Part shown: piece after piece, positions 45,363-54,005 of the stretch
Position numbering within the stretch: position 1 is the stretch's first letter
How the letters are laid out: each line of letters begins with the position of its first letter
Assembly: GCF_007828835.1 (NCBI RefSeq)
Contig: NZ_VIVL01000010.1
Span: 124,001 to 188,000 of the forward strand
DNA from: Variovorax beijingensis
Lineage (GTDB): Bacteria > Pseudomonadota > Gammaproteobacteria > Burkholderiales > Burkholderiaceae_C
Reading direction: 5' to 3'
Length of the DNA stretch: 64,000 bases
Position numbers and translations under genes: made by a program
Notes under the pieces: model-generated
The model's database searches: none
What the model was told of the DNA's origin: nothing
What the model saw: only the letters and a program-made list of their open reading frames with translations

Positions 45363-46268
45363 TCACCCAGCGCCGGCCAGCTCCGGGGTGAAGCCCGCCT
45401 TGGTCAACTCGAGCTTGTATTGCTCCCAGCCGGAGCCGGGCACGGTCTCCTCCGCGCGCGAGCGAATCTCTCGCAGGCGCGAGCGAACCGCCAGCGCCGC
45501 ATCGGCCGCATCGCCGACGAACACGCCCTGCGTCATCGTCACGTGCGCGCACTCGAAGCTGCCGGCGCCGGCCAGCAGGATCATTCGGGTGGGCGCGTCG
45601 TCGCCAACCAGCGCGATCAAGCCAGGACTCACCCTCTCCGGCGCAAGGCCCGCGAGTGCGTCTTGCGGCAGCACGCCCTCGGTCATGCCGGTGGCAGCGC
45701 TGGGCGCCAGGCAGTTCACATGGATGCCGTGCTTCTCGCCTTCCAGCGCCAGCGTCTGCATGAGGCCGACCAAGGCCATCTTGGCCGCGCCGTAATTGGC
45801 TTGGCCGAAGTTGCCGTACAGGCCGGACGACGAGGTGGTCATCACGATGCGGCCGTGCTTCTGGGAGCGCATGCGCTCCCAGACGGCCTTCGTGCAATGC
45901 ACCGCGCCCATCACGTGGACCTCCAGAACCTTCCGAAAGTCCTCCAGCGCCATCTTGGCGAAGGACTTGTCGCGCAGGATGCCGGCGTTGTTCACGAGGA
46001 TGTCCACGCGGCCCCACTTGGCGGCAGCGGTCGCGACCATCGCCTCCATCTGCGCGGGGTCGCAGACATCGCCGCCGTCCACCAGCGCCTCGCCCCCTGC
46101 GCGGCGGATCTCGTCGGCCACGGCGCGCGCGGACGATCCTTCCTGGTCGCCGCGCAGGTCGTTGACGACCACGCGCGCGCCGTGGCGGGCCAGTTCGAGC
46201 GCGTGCGCTCGTCCCAGGCCGCCACCGGCGCCGGTGACGATGGCCACCCGGTTGTGCAAATACTTCAT
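45363..46268 (-). CDS. SDR dehydrogenase, MFE-2-like
   Basis: 301 residues. Motif VTGAGGGLGRAHALELARHG with VNNAGILRDKSF and YGAAK is the pattern of the 3-hydroxyacyl-CoA dehydrogenase part of peroxisomal multifunctional enzyme 2 and its bacterial relatives. A C-terminal extension (AVRSRLREIRSRAEETVPGS, GWEQYKLELTKAGF) is present. Last gene of the second operon, 27 bp after the SMP-30-like gene. A beta-oxidation-like step on the imported acid is likely. Confidence 0.87.
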   Translation of the reverse strand: MKYLHNRVAIVTGAGGGLGRAHALELARHGARVVVNDLRGDQEGSSARAVADEIRRAGGEALVDGGDVCDPAQMEAMVATAAAKWGRVDILVNNAGILRDKSFAKMALEDFRKVLEVHVMGAVHCTKAVWERMRSQKHGRIVMTTSSSGLYGNFGQANYGAAKMALVGLMQTLALEGEKHGIHVNCLAPSAATGMTEGVLPQDALAGLAPERVSPGLIALVGDDAPTRMILLAGAGSFECAHVTMTQGVFVGDAADAALAVRSRLREIRSRAEETVPGSGWEQYKLELTKAGFTPELAGAG

Positions 46269-46295
46269 GTCCAGTTCCTCAGAAGAATGAAAGTC

Positions 46296-47414
46296 TCAAG
46301 TATGGGAATAGAGGACGGTACCCTTGGCGAAGCCCTTGGCCCGGAAGATCCACGATCCCTCCCCCCCGTCCGCGTCGTTGGTCAGGATGACCATCTCGTT
46401 CGTCCCTGGCACGAAGCCAACGCTGGTCGAGCGCATGTTGTGCCCGCTGTCTCGCTTTGGCAGCAGGATCTGGCCGATGGCGATGCCATTCGGGTTGAAC
46501 GCCAGGACTCGGCCTTGCGAATACATGGCCACGTACACGTTGCCATCGGAATCGGATCGCATGGAATCCGGCGCGAACCCGCTGAAGTAGTAGGGAACCG
46601 CCGTGCCGAACGGCGCGATCTTGGTCGCGTCCGCCATCTCCACCTTGTGAAGACGCCCGGCGCTCAACTCCGTGGCCCAGAGCACCTTGCCGTCAGGGCT
46701 CAGGCAGACACCGTTCGCGATCGCCATGTGCTCGAGAATCGGCGTGATGGTCTTGAAGTCGGGGGAGACGTAGTAGACGCCGCCGATGGGGTTGGTCGTG
46801 CTGCCCCGGAAGTCCGTGAAGTAGAAGCCGCCATTGGCGTCGAAAACGAGGTCGTCGGGCAAGTAGCCTGCACTGGCCGGGACGATGGTCGTCAGGCCAC
46901 TGCCGTCGGGATTGATCCAGAAAACACTGCCCGTATCGACGAAGTTGCCCAAGCCAGCCACGAAGATGCGCCCATCCTTGTGGATCGCCAGCCCGGCCGC
47001 ACCACGGTTGTTGGCGGGCAACACCGTGCTCAGGGACTTGGTGGGCGACAACTTGAAAATCGTGCCACCGAAGACATCGACGAACAGCAGATTGCCATCG
47101 CGGTCGAACGACGCACCTTCGAGCTGCAGGCCCTTGTCGGAAACCTGAAAGTACGGCTCGGCCGTCACGGTGGGAAGGCCGCGTTCGTTCTGCGGGATCG
47201 GGAACGGCCCCTGGATATCGGGCGTGTAGACCAGACCGGACCCGGTTGCCGTGGCCGCGACCGGGGCCGAGGCATAGCCCCCGCCGCCGCAAGCTGCGAG
47301 GGATGCGCCAACGCCGAGCAGGCCGGCATAACCGACAACACGCCGAAGGCACGCTCGGCGATCCATCGAAGCCGAGCCGAAGGAGACGCCCGCAGGGGGA
47401 CGACGAATGATCAT
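46296..47414 (-). CDS. SMP-30/gluconolactonase-like exported protein
   Basis: 372 residues. The start has a twin-arginine-like stretch and lipobox (DRRACLRRVVGYAGLLGVGA, then SLAACGGGG), so the protein is probably a lipoprotein or anchored periplasmic enzyme. The rest is a six-bladed beta-propeller pattern (GASFDRDGNLLFVDVFGGTI; LAIHKDGRIFVAGLGNF; NGVCLSPDGKVLWATELSAG; APDSMRSDSDGNVYVAMYSQ) as in SMP-30/lactonases. AGGAGA precedes the ATG. It follows the truncated binding-protein gene; a lactone-opening role is possible but unproven. Confidence 0.82.
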   Translation of the reverse strand: MIIRRPPAGVSFGSASMDRRACLRRVVGYAGLLGVGASLAACGGGGYASAPVAATATGSGLVYTPDIQGPFPIPQNERGLPTVTAEPYFQVSDKGLQLEGASFDRDGNLLFVDVFGGTIFKLSPTKSLSTVLPANNRGAAGLAIHKDGRIFVAGLGNFVDTGSVFWINPDGSGLTTIVPASAGYLPDDLVFDANGGFYFTDFRGSTTNPIGGVYYVSPDFKTITPILEHMAIANGVCLSPDGKVLWATELSAGRLHKVEMADATKIAPFGTAVPYYFSGFAPDSMRSDSDGNVYVAMYSQGRVLAFNPNGIAIGQILLPKRDSGHNMRSTSVGFVPGTNEMVILTNDADGGEGSWIFRAKGFAKGTVLYSHT

Positions 47415-47562
47415 GTTTTCTCCTGTGATGGTGAAGATCCGTGCCGGCATTGGTTCTCCTCCGGGCCCGGCACGGGGTACCGCCGGCTCAGCCGGCTCTG
47501 GACTTGCCCGGGTTCGGAGCAACCGGCGGAACCGGCCGAACCAGCTGGCAGGACGTGGGGGT

Positions 47563-48046
47563 GCTCGCCATCCATGCGCATGGACACGTCGGCGTCGATG
47601 CGGAAGTGCCAGAAGCTGCACTTCTCGTTGGTCAGCGCCGGATCGATCGCGGCCTGGTTGGCATAGATGACCTCGCAGCCGGGATTTGCCTCGTTGTGCC
47701 TGGCCACGGCCTCGGAGATCGCCAGAGCCACCGCCGAGCCGTTGCCCTGCACGATGAAGCGCGCGCCACGAGCGATCGCGGCCTGCACCTGCGTCACGGC
47801 TTCAGCGGCGCTTCGCTTGCTGTCGAGGCCGAACACCTCGTAGCGGGGTTCGCTGCCGCTCCGACTGCGGTTCAACACGCCTGCGAAGAACTCCGCGGTC
47901 TTGAACTGATTGACGCCGGTGACGGCCGCGGGACCCGAGAGCGGGTCGATGACGGCGATCTTCACCGTCTCGGTCTTCTGTGCTGCTGCCATGCTTGCCG
48001 CGAGGCAAAGCGCCAGGCCGGCCAGGAGTTGTCGTGAAGCGTTCAT
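47563..48046 (-). pseudogene. LivK-like binding protein, C-terminal two thirds deleted
   Basis: Starts MNASRQLLAGLALCLAASMA with a normal signal peptide and continues as a type I binding protein (VKIAVIDPLSGPAAVTGVNQ; GARFIVQGNGSAVALAISEA; CSFWHFRIDADVSMRM), then loses homology near residue 162. The frame goes on to 47411 in unrelated GC-rich sequence holding a GGTTCGG...CCGAACC hairpin (47511-47542). A normal protein would be about 400 residues. It is a second binding-protein gene in the operon beside the intact one at 52736. Confidence 0.8.
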
Positions 48047-48065
48047 CTGGGTGTCTCCTCCGTCA

Positions 48066-49004
48066 TCAGAAAGCCACGGCGCGCGCACCCTTGAGCCCCA
48101 GCATCGCGCGCGCCTCGTCGGGCGTGGCGATCTCCAGCGAGAGCTCTTCGAGGATGCGGCGGATCTTTCGCACTTGATCGGCGCAGCTGCGCGCGAGCTG
48201 GCCGCGGCCGAGGTACAGGCTGTCTTCCAACCCCACGCGCACGTTGCCGCCCAGCACGGCACCCACCGTGAGCAGGGGCATCTGGTGGCGCCCCGCACCC
48301 AGCACCGAGAAGCGGTAGCGGTCGCCGAACAGACGGTCGGCCGTGGTCTTCATGAAGACCAGGTTCTCCGGATCGGGGCCGATGCCGCCCAACACCCCGC
48401 CGATCATCTGGATGAACAGCGGCCCCCGCACCAGCCCTTCATCCATGAAGTGCGCCAGGTTGTAGAGGTGGCCAACGTCGTAGCACTCGAACTCGAAGCG
48501 CGTGCCGCAGTCCTCGCCCAGCACTTTCAGGATGTGCCGGATGTCGCGAAAGGTATTGCGGAAAATCAGGTCTTCCATGCCCTCGATGTAGGGCTTCTCC
48601 CACTCGTAGCGCCACTCACGGATCTTGCGGGCCGCCGGGTGGATGGAGAAGTTCATCGAGCCCATGTTCAGAGAACACATCTCCGGCTTGGCTTGCAGCG
48701 GGAAGGCCAGGCGCTCTTCCAGCGTCATGCGCGTGCTGCCACCGGTGGTGATATTGATGACGGCATTCGTCGCATCGCGGATGCGTGGCACGAACTGGTC
48801 GAACACTTTGGGGTCCGCCGTCGGCCGTCCGTCGCTGGGATCGCGCGCGTGCAGGTGCAGGATGGCGGCACCCGCCTCGGCCGCTTCGATCGCCTGCTCG
48901 GAGATCTGCTGCGGCGTGAGGGGCAGGTACGGCGACATCGCCGGTGTGTGCACCGAGCCGGTCACCGCGCAGGAGATGATGATCTTGTCTTGGGTCTGGG
49001 CCAT
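48066..49004 (-). CDS. BKACE-family beta-keto acid cleavage enzyme
   Basis: 312 residues, the standard length. Members condense a beta-keto acid with acetyl-CoA to give acetoacetate and a new acyl-CoA. The zinc-binding motif is AAILHLHARDP (H50, H52), with the conserved start IIISCAVTGSVHTPAMSP and the GGxGPDPENL block. The variable pocket residues determine substrate and cannot be read here. It lies directly after livF2, so it probably acts on the compound imported by system 2 or its oxidation product. Confidence 0.92.
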   Translation of the reverse strand: MAQTQDKIIISCAVTGSVHTPAMSPYLPLTPQQISEQAIEAAEAGAAILHLHARDPSDGRPTADPKVFDQFVPRIRDATNAVINITTGGSTRMTLEERLAFPLQAKPEMCSLNMGSMNFSIHPAARKIREWRYEWEKPYIEGMEDLIFRNTFRDIRHILKVLGEDCGTRFEFECYDVGHLYNLAHFMDEGLVRGPLFIQMIGGVLGGIGPDPENLVFMKTTADRLFGDRYRFSVLGAGRHQMPLLTVGAVLGGNVRVGLEDSLYLGRGQLARSCADQVRKIRRILEELSLEIATPDEARAMLGLKGARAVAF

Positions 49005-49020
49005 GGTCTTTCCTTCGGCG

Positions 49021-49731
49021 TCACACCGCCAGCCAGTCCGCCAACAACTGATCGTCCTCGGCCAGCTGCTGCGGGGTTCCTTCGAAGACGATCTGGCCGT
49101 GGCCCATCACGCACACGCGTGTCGAGACCTTCAGCGCGATCGCCAGCTTCTGTTCCACCAGCACCACGGACACGCCCCTGCGGTGCATGTCGCGGATGCA
49201 TTCCCCGACCTGGGCGACGATCTTGGGCGCCAAGCCTTCGGTCGGCTCGTCGATCAGAATCACTTGCGGGTTGCCCAGCAGCGAGCGGCAAATGGTCAGC
49301 ATCTGCTGCTCGCCGCCGGAGAGGCTGCCGGCCTTGGTGTTGCGGCGCTCCTTCAGGCGCGGGAAGTAGGCGAACATGTCGTCCATCGTCCAACGCGTGA
49401 CGCCAGGCAGCGCACGCTGCTCGCCCATGCGCAGGTTCTCGTCCACCGTGAGATTGGCGAATACCTCGCGCTCCTCGGGAACATAGGCGATGCCCGCGCG
49501 GCAGATCGCGTACGGCCGCGCGCCGGTGATGTCGCGGCCGACCAGACGGATGGCACCGCCGCTGGGCGGCACCAGGCCCATGATTGCCTTCATCGTGGTG
49601 GAGCGGCCAGAGCCGTTACGCCCCAGCAGGCTGACCACTTCGCTGGCGCCCACCTCGAAGGTCACGCCGTGCAGGATGTGGCTCTTGCCGTAGTGCGCGT
49701 GCACGCCTTCCAGCGTCAGCAGCGCGCTCAT
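49021..49731 (-). CDS. livF: ABC transporter ATPase LivF (system 2), Walker A Lys to Arg
   Basis: 236 residues with signature LSGGEQQM, Walker B VILIDEPTEGL and switch VVLVEQKLAIALKV intact. Walker A reads GRNGSGRSTT: the invariant lysine (GxGK[ST]) is replaced by arginine. Arginine here normally cripples ATP hydrolysis, though I believe some LivF homologues share it. The other ATPase, livG2, keeps the lysine, so one composite site could still work. Overlaps livG2 by ATGA. Confidence 0.9.
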   Translation of the reverse strand: MSALLTLEGVHAHYGKSHILHGVTFEVGASEVVSLLGRNGSGRSTTMKAIMGLVPPSGGAIRLVGRDITGARPYAICRAGIAYVPEEREVFANLTVDENLRMGEQRALPGVTRWTMDDMFAYFPRLKERRNTKAGSLSGGEQQMLTICRSLLGNPQVILIDEPTEGLAPKIVAQVGECIRDMHRRGVSVVLVEQKLAIALKVSTRVCVMGHGQIVFEGTPQQLAEDDQLLADWLAV

Positions 49732-50483
49732 GCTGCCACCTCTTCGCCCAGGTACGCTTCCTTCACCGCCGGATTGGCGCGAATCTCCTCGGGCGTACCG
49801 GTGGCGATGACCTGGCCGTACACCAGGACGCTGATGCGGTCGGACAGCGAGAACACCACCTGCATGTCATGCTCCACGATCAGCAGCGCGCGGCCGCGCG
49901 TCACCTCGCGGATCAGCTGCGCGGTGTACGCCGTCTCCTCGTTCGACATGCCCGCCATCGGCTCGTCCAGCAGCACGACCTTGGGATCGCAAGCCAGCGT
50001 CATTGCGATCTCCAGCGAGCGCTGCTGCGAATACGAGAGCTCGCCCGCCAGCGTGTCCGCGCGGTGCTGCAGCCGCACCTGCTCGAGCAGGCGCTCGGTC
50101 TCCTCGCGCACCCCGCGGTGCCGGGCGATGAGCGTGACCAGGTGGTATTGCAGCCCGTGGGGCCGCATCACCGCCAGGCGCAGGTTCTCGAAGACCGTGA
50201 GCTTGGGGAAGATGTTGGTGATCTGGAACGAACGCGCCAAACCCAGGCGATTGACCTCCTGCGGCTTCTGGCCATCGATACGGTGGCCATCCAACACGAT
50301 TTCGCCGGCCGTCGGCTTCAGGTTTCCGGACACGAGGTGGAACACCGTGGACTTGCCTGCGCCGTTCGGGCCGATCAGCGCATGCCGCTCGTCGGGCTTC
50401 AGCGCGAGGTCCACGCCGCGGATGATCTCGGTTTCGCCGAAGGATTTGCGCACGCCGCGCAGGGTGAGGATGGATGTGCTCAT
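49728..50483 (-). CDS. livG: ABC transporter ATPase LivG (system 2)
   Basis: 251 residues. Walker A GPNGAGKST, LivG-type signature LSYSQQRSLEIAMTLA and Walker B VVLLDEPMAGMSNEE are intact. The ending EEIRANPAVKEAYLGEE is the conserved LivG tail. Start MSTSILTLRGVRKSFG, overlapping livM2 by ATGA. Confidence 0.92.
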   Translation of the reverse strand: MSTSILTLRGVRKSFGETEIIRGVDLALKPDERHALIGPNGAGKSTVFHLVSGNLKPTAGEIVLDGHRIDGQKPQEVNRLGLARSFQITNIFPKLTVFENLRLAVMRPHGLQYHLVTLIARHRGVREETERLLEQVRLQHRADTLAGELSYSQQRSLEIAMTLACDPKVVLLDEPMAGMSNEETAYTAQLIREVTRGRALLIVEHDMQVVFSLSDRISVLVYGQVIATGTPEEIRANPAVKEAYLGEEVAA

Positions 50484-51769
50484 GCGGTGCTCTCTCCGGT
50501 AGGCAGGGCGGCGCTCGCGACCGCCGGTTCGGCCGGCTCGCCCGCGCCGATCCCGCGCAGCGTGCGTTGCACGCCCAGCAACACGGCCCCGCCGACTGCG
50601 AGCAGCAGCACGGGGACGGCCCATGTCGATGCGGCCGCGGGCAGCCAGCCATGGCCAAACAGCGTGATCGGTGGCCACGCGCCGCCGGGCTGCGCCGCGG
50701 CGAGCGCCCGGTAGTCCTGCGAGAACATGCGCTGCAGCAGTTCCACAGCGAACGCGGTGCCCGCCGCCAGCAACACCGCGGCGGCGAGGCAGGCGGCCAG
50801 CACGGGCAGGAAGCGCGCCGTGCCGATACGGCGACGCAGGCGGGCCGCCGCACCGAACAGACCGGCCAGCCCCTCGGGCATGAACATCATCACCAGCACG
50901 AACAGGAGGCCTTGGTAGAGCAGCCACGACTGGGTGAGGTCGGACACCGCATAGCCGAAGAACGTCATCAGCGCCGCGCCGAGCGCCGGACCGAGGAATA
51001 CCTTCACCCCCCCGATGTAGGTGTTGAGCACCACGGCCGCTGACAGGTGGGCGTCGAGCACCACGTAGTTGGCCGCTTCGTTGCTTACCACCTGAAGGCC
51101 GCCGGCGATGCCGGAGAACATGGCGGAGATCGCGAACACCAGCACCGAGAGGCGGTGCACGTCGTAGCCCAGGAAGGCCAGGCGGTGCCCGTTCTCCCGC
51201 AGGCCGAGCGCGAGCCGACCGGTGGGCGTCAGGGTGAAGAAGAACAGGAGCGCCAGGCAGGCCAGCACCCAGGTCAGGGTGAGGTAGTAGACGTGCACGG
51301 TCGAGCCGAAATCCAGGCCCAGCGATGGCATGCGCATGGCGGACACGCCCGCCTCGCCGCCGAACCAGCCCTTGAGGTGTGGCGCCAGCGCGTGCAGCAG
51401 CTCGGCGATGGCCAGCGTGATCATGGCGAAGTAGGTGCCGGTGCGCTGCGTGGCGAACCAGCCGGCCACGGCGCCGAGCAACAGCCCACCCACGCCGCCG
51501 GCCAGCGGCAGCAAGGGCGTGGGTAGCAGGCCCGCGCCGCCCACGGCGTTCATGGCATGCACGGTGGCGAACGCGCCGATGCCGAAGTACGCGGCATGGC
51601 CGAAGGACAGCATGCCGGCCTGGCCGCACAGCACGTTGTAGGCACTTGCGAACAGGGCCGCGATCAGCATCTGGATGGCGGCGTTCACCAGGCCTTGGGA
51701 CAACAGCAAGGGGACCGCCGCCAGCAGCAGCACCGCGATGGCGATGGCGATGAGAAGATGTCGTTGCAC
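50480..51769 (-). CDS. livM: Branched-chain-type permease LivM (system 2), extended C-terminus
   Basis: 429 residues, about 100 longer than usual. The LivM core is clear (NVLCGQAGMLSFGHAAYFGI; ENGHRLAFLGYDVHRL; VFLGPALGAALMTFFGYAVS). After residue 290 there is an extra hydrophobic region (FLPVLAACLAAAVLLAAGTA; VPVLLLAVGGAVLLGVQRTL) that may add two membrane helices. It is 5 bp after livH2. Such extensions occur in some proteobacterial LivM proteins; their role is unknown. Confidence 0.9.
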   Translation of the reverse strand: MQRHLLIAIAIAVLLLAAVPLLLSQGLVNAAIQMLIAALFASAYNVLCGQAGMLSFGHAAYFGIGAFATVHAMNAVGGAGLLPTPLLPLAGGVGGLLLGAVAGWFATQRTGTYFAMITLAIAELLHALAPHLKGWFGGEAGVSAMRMPSLGLDFGSTVHVYYLTLTWVLACLALLFFFTLTPTGRLALGLRENGHRLAFLGYDVHRLSVLVFAISAMFSGIAGGLQVVSNEAANYVVLDAHLSAAVVLNTYIGGVKVFLGPALGAALMTFFGYAVSDLTQSWLLYQGLLFVLVMMFMPEGLAGLFGAAARLRRRIGTARFLPVLAACLAAAVLLAAGTAFAVELLQRMFSQDYRALAAAQPGGAWPPITLFGHGWLPAAASTWAVPVLLLAVGGAVLLGVQRTLRGIGAGEPAEPAVASAALPTGESTA

Positions 51770-51774
51770 GGCGA

Positions 51775-52716
51775 TCAGCCTTTCTCGCCGAGCAGTCCAC
51801 CCGGGCGCACCAGCAACACCAGCAGCATGAGCGCGAAGGGAATGGTGGCGGCCAGGCTGGACACCTTCAGCGCCAGCAGCCCGCCGACGCCTTGCGCCCA
51901 GCCGCGCGCGCCCAGCAGTGCGAAACCGTCGGCCAAGGTCGCGTCCACGGCCACCGCCAGCGAGGTGATGACGCCGATCAGGATCGACGCGAGCATCGCG
52001 CCTTCCAGCGAGCCGAGCCCCCCGACCACCACCACCACGAACACCATCACGCCGAGCTCCAGCGCCATGTTGGGGTTGGTGGTGTAGAAGGCGCCCGCCA
52101 CCGCGCCGGCAAGGCCGGCCAGCGCGGCACCCACGCCGAATACACCCATGAAAACGAGTGGCACGTTGTGGCCGAGCGCCTCGGCCATGCGCGGCCGGTA
52201 GATCGCCGAGCGCACCACGATGCCCACCCGCGTGCGGGTGAGCAGCAGGTAGATGACGACGAACATCGCCACCGCCACACCGCCCATCAGCAGCCGGTAG
52301 GCCGGATAGTCGGCGCTGCCCACGGTGAAGGCGGCGAAGTCCAGCGACTTCGGGATGCGGTAGTTCACCGGGTAGTTGCCGAAGAACAGCTTGACGCCCT
52401 CGGCGATGATGAACGAGAGGCCGAAGGTGAGCAGTAGCTCGTGCGCATGGCCGTGGTGATGCACCCGCCGCAGGAAGAAGCGCTCCACCACGATACCTAC
52501 CGCACCCACGAGCAGCGGCGACACCAGAAGCGCCCCCCAGAAGCCCAGGGCGCCCTGCAGCGCATACGCGAAATAGGCGCCCAGCATATAAAACGAGGCG
52601 TGCGCGAAATTGAGCACGCCCATCATCCCGAAGATGAGCGTGAGGCCGGCCGAGATCATGAACAGCAGCAAGCCGTAGATGACCCCGTTCAGCAGCGAAA
52701 CGGCGAGCGTGTCCAT
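51775..52716 (-). CDS. livH: Branched-chain-type permease LivH (system 2)
   Basis: 313 residues, about eight membrane segments with the conserved LivH pieces (LLNGVIYGLLLFMISAGLTL, IFGMMGVLNFAHASFYMLGA) and VVVVVGGLGSLEGAMLASIL. It contains the family's RLLMGGVAVAMFVVIYLLLT region and the coupling RSAIYRPRMAEALGHNVPLV. Between livK2 (19 bp) and livM2 (5 bp). Confidence 0.92.
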   Translation of the reverse strand: MDTLAVSLLNGVIYGLLLFMISAGLTLIFGMMGVLNFAHASFYMLGAYFAYALQGALGFWGALLVSPLLVGAVGIVVERFFLRRVHHHGHAHELLLTFGLSFIIAEGVKLFFGNYPVNYRIPKSLDFAAFTVGSADYPAYRLLMGGVAVAMFVVIYLLLTRTRVGIVVRSAIYRPRMAEALGHNVPLVFMGVFGVGAALAGLAGAVAGAFYTTNPNMALELGVMVFVVVVVGGLGSLEGAMLASILIGVITSLAVAVDATLADGFALLGARGWAQGVGGLLALKVSSLAATIPFALMLLVLLVRPGGLLGEKG

Positions 52717-52735
52717 GGTCTCGTCGCGGCTGCGC

Positions 52736-53983
52736 TCAGGAAGGACGCTGCATCTTGCAGCTGGCCTGCGCCGGCGTGGCCGCTTCGGCGGCGCTGAACA
52801 CCTTCACCGGCTTGAAGCCCATGTCGGTGTCGTCGGCCTTGAACTTCGCGTCTTTGGCAACGGTGGACACCACTATCGGCAGCAGGGCCTGGTGGTCGGC
52901 CGCGCGCATGCTCATCTCGCCCACCGGCGTCTTCACCTTGGCGGTCTCGATCGCCTTGGCGAGCGTGTTCACGTTGAGCTTGCCGCCCTCAGGCTTGGTA
53001 CGCTTGAGCGCATCGGCCACCATCGCCAGGCCGAACACGGTCTGCGGTTCGATGAACACCGGCACGTGGCCCGCCTTGGCCTTGTAGTCGGCCACGAACT
53101 TCTCGCCCTCGGCGCCCGCCGCCTCGGCGCTGAAGGTGTGGGCGATGAAGTGGCCCAACGTCAGCTCGCCGCCGTTGGCGATGTTGCCCGGCTGGTCCAG
53201 GAACACGGTGCCGAAGCGCGCGTTCAGGCCGGCGGCCTTGGTGGCCTTCATCAGCAGCAGCAGGTCGTTGGACCAGTTGCCGGTGATCACGGTGTCGGCC
53301 TTGGCGGCGCCGATCTTGGCAACGTAGGGCGCGAAGTCCTGGATCTTGTTGACGTCGTGCAGCGTCTTCTCGACCAGCTGGTAGCCGCCCAGCTGGGCGC
53401 TGGCCTCGATGGCCTGCTCCATGTCCTGGCCCCAGGAGTAGTTCTGGTTGATCGCGTACACGCGCGAGCCCAGCGCGTTGGACTGCTTCATCGCCAGCAC
53501 CAGCGCCTTGGTGCGCACCTGCGCGTTGCCACTGAAGCGGAAATGGTGGAAGTGGCACTTCTCGCCGGTGAGCTCCAGCGCCTCGGCGCCGACGTTCACG
53601 TAGATGATCGCCTTGCCGGGGTTGCGCAGGTTGTGCTTGCGCACGTCTTCCGTGATCTGCCCGCCCACCGCGGAGGAGGCGCCCTGCACCACCAGGTGCA
53701 CGCCGTCGGCGATGGCGGCCTTGAGCTTGTCGGCGGCGCCGGCCGGCCCGCCCTGGTTGTCGTACTCCACCAGTTGTACGGGCTGGCCGTTCCAGCCGCC
53801 TTCGGCGTTCATGCGTTCGATGGCGTATCGCGCCGCGGCGCGGTACATCAGGCCCGAGGCCGCCTGGGGCCCCGACAAGGTCTCGATCAGGCCGATCTTC
53901 ACCGGGTCGGCGAGCGCGCCCCCGCAGGTCAGGATAGCGGCGGCCGCGAGGGCGGCGAGGCGAAGGCTGGGATGGCGTTTCAT
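52736..53983 (-). CDS. Periplasmic substrate-binding protein LivK-like (system 2)
   Basis: 415 residues with a signal peptide (LAALAAAAILTCGGALA). The binding-protein fold is shown by VKIGLIETLSGPQAASGLMY, LKAAIADGVHLVVQGASSAV and KADTVITGNWSNDLLLLMKA. The two cysteines around the middle (GEKCHFHHFRFSG) match the same place in the truncated paralogue at 48046, so the two genes are related. Start MKRHPSLRLAAL, 22 bp after the SDR gene. Confidence 0.9.
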   Translation of the reverse strand: MKRHPSLRLAALAAAAILTCGGALADPVKIGLIETLSGPQAASGLMYRAAARYAIERMNAEGGWNGQPVQLVEYDNQGGPAGAADKLKAAIADGVHLVVQGASSAVGGQITEDVRKHNLRNPGKAIIYVNVGAEALELTGEKCHFHHFRFSGNAQVRTKALVLAMKQSNALGSRVYAINQNYSWGQDMEQAIEASAQLGGYQLVEKTLHDVNKIQDFAPYVAKIGAAKADTVITGNWSNDLLLLMKATKAAGLNARFGTVFLDQPGNIANGGELTLGHFIAHTFSAEAAGAEGEKFVADYKAKAGHVPVFIEPQTVFGLAMVADALKRTKPEGGKLNVNTLAKAIETAKVKTPVGEMSMRAADHQALLPIVVSTVAKDAKFKADDTDMGFKPVKVFSAAEAATPAQASCKMQRPS

Positions 53984-54005
53984 GCGGATGTCTCCTGGTG
54001 GGTTG

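Noticed and set aside
45264..47666. 800-codon plus-strand frame
   Set aside because: Antisense of the SDR and SMP-30-like genes, a common artefact of high-GC codon use.
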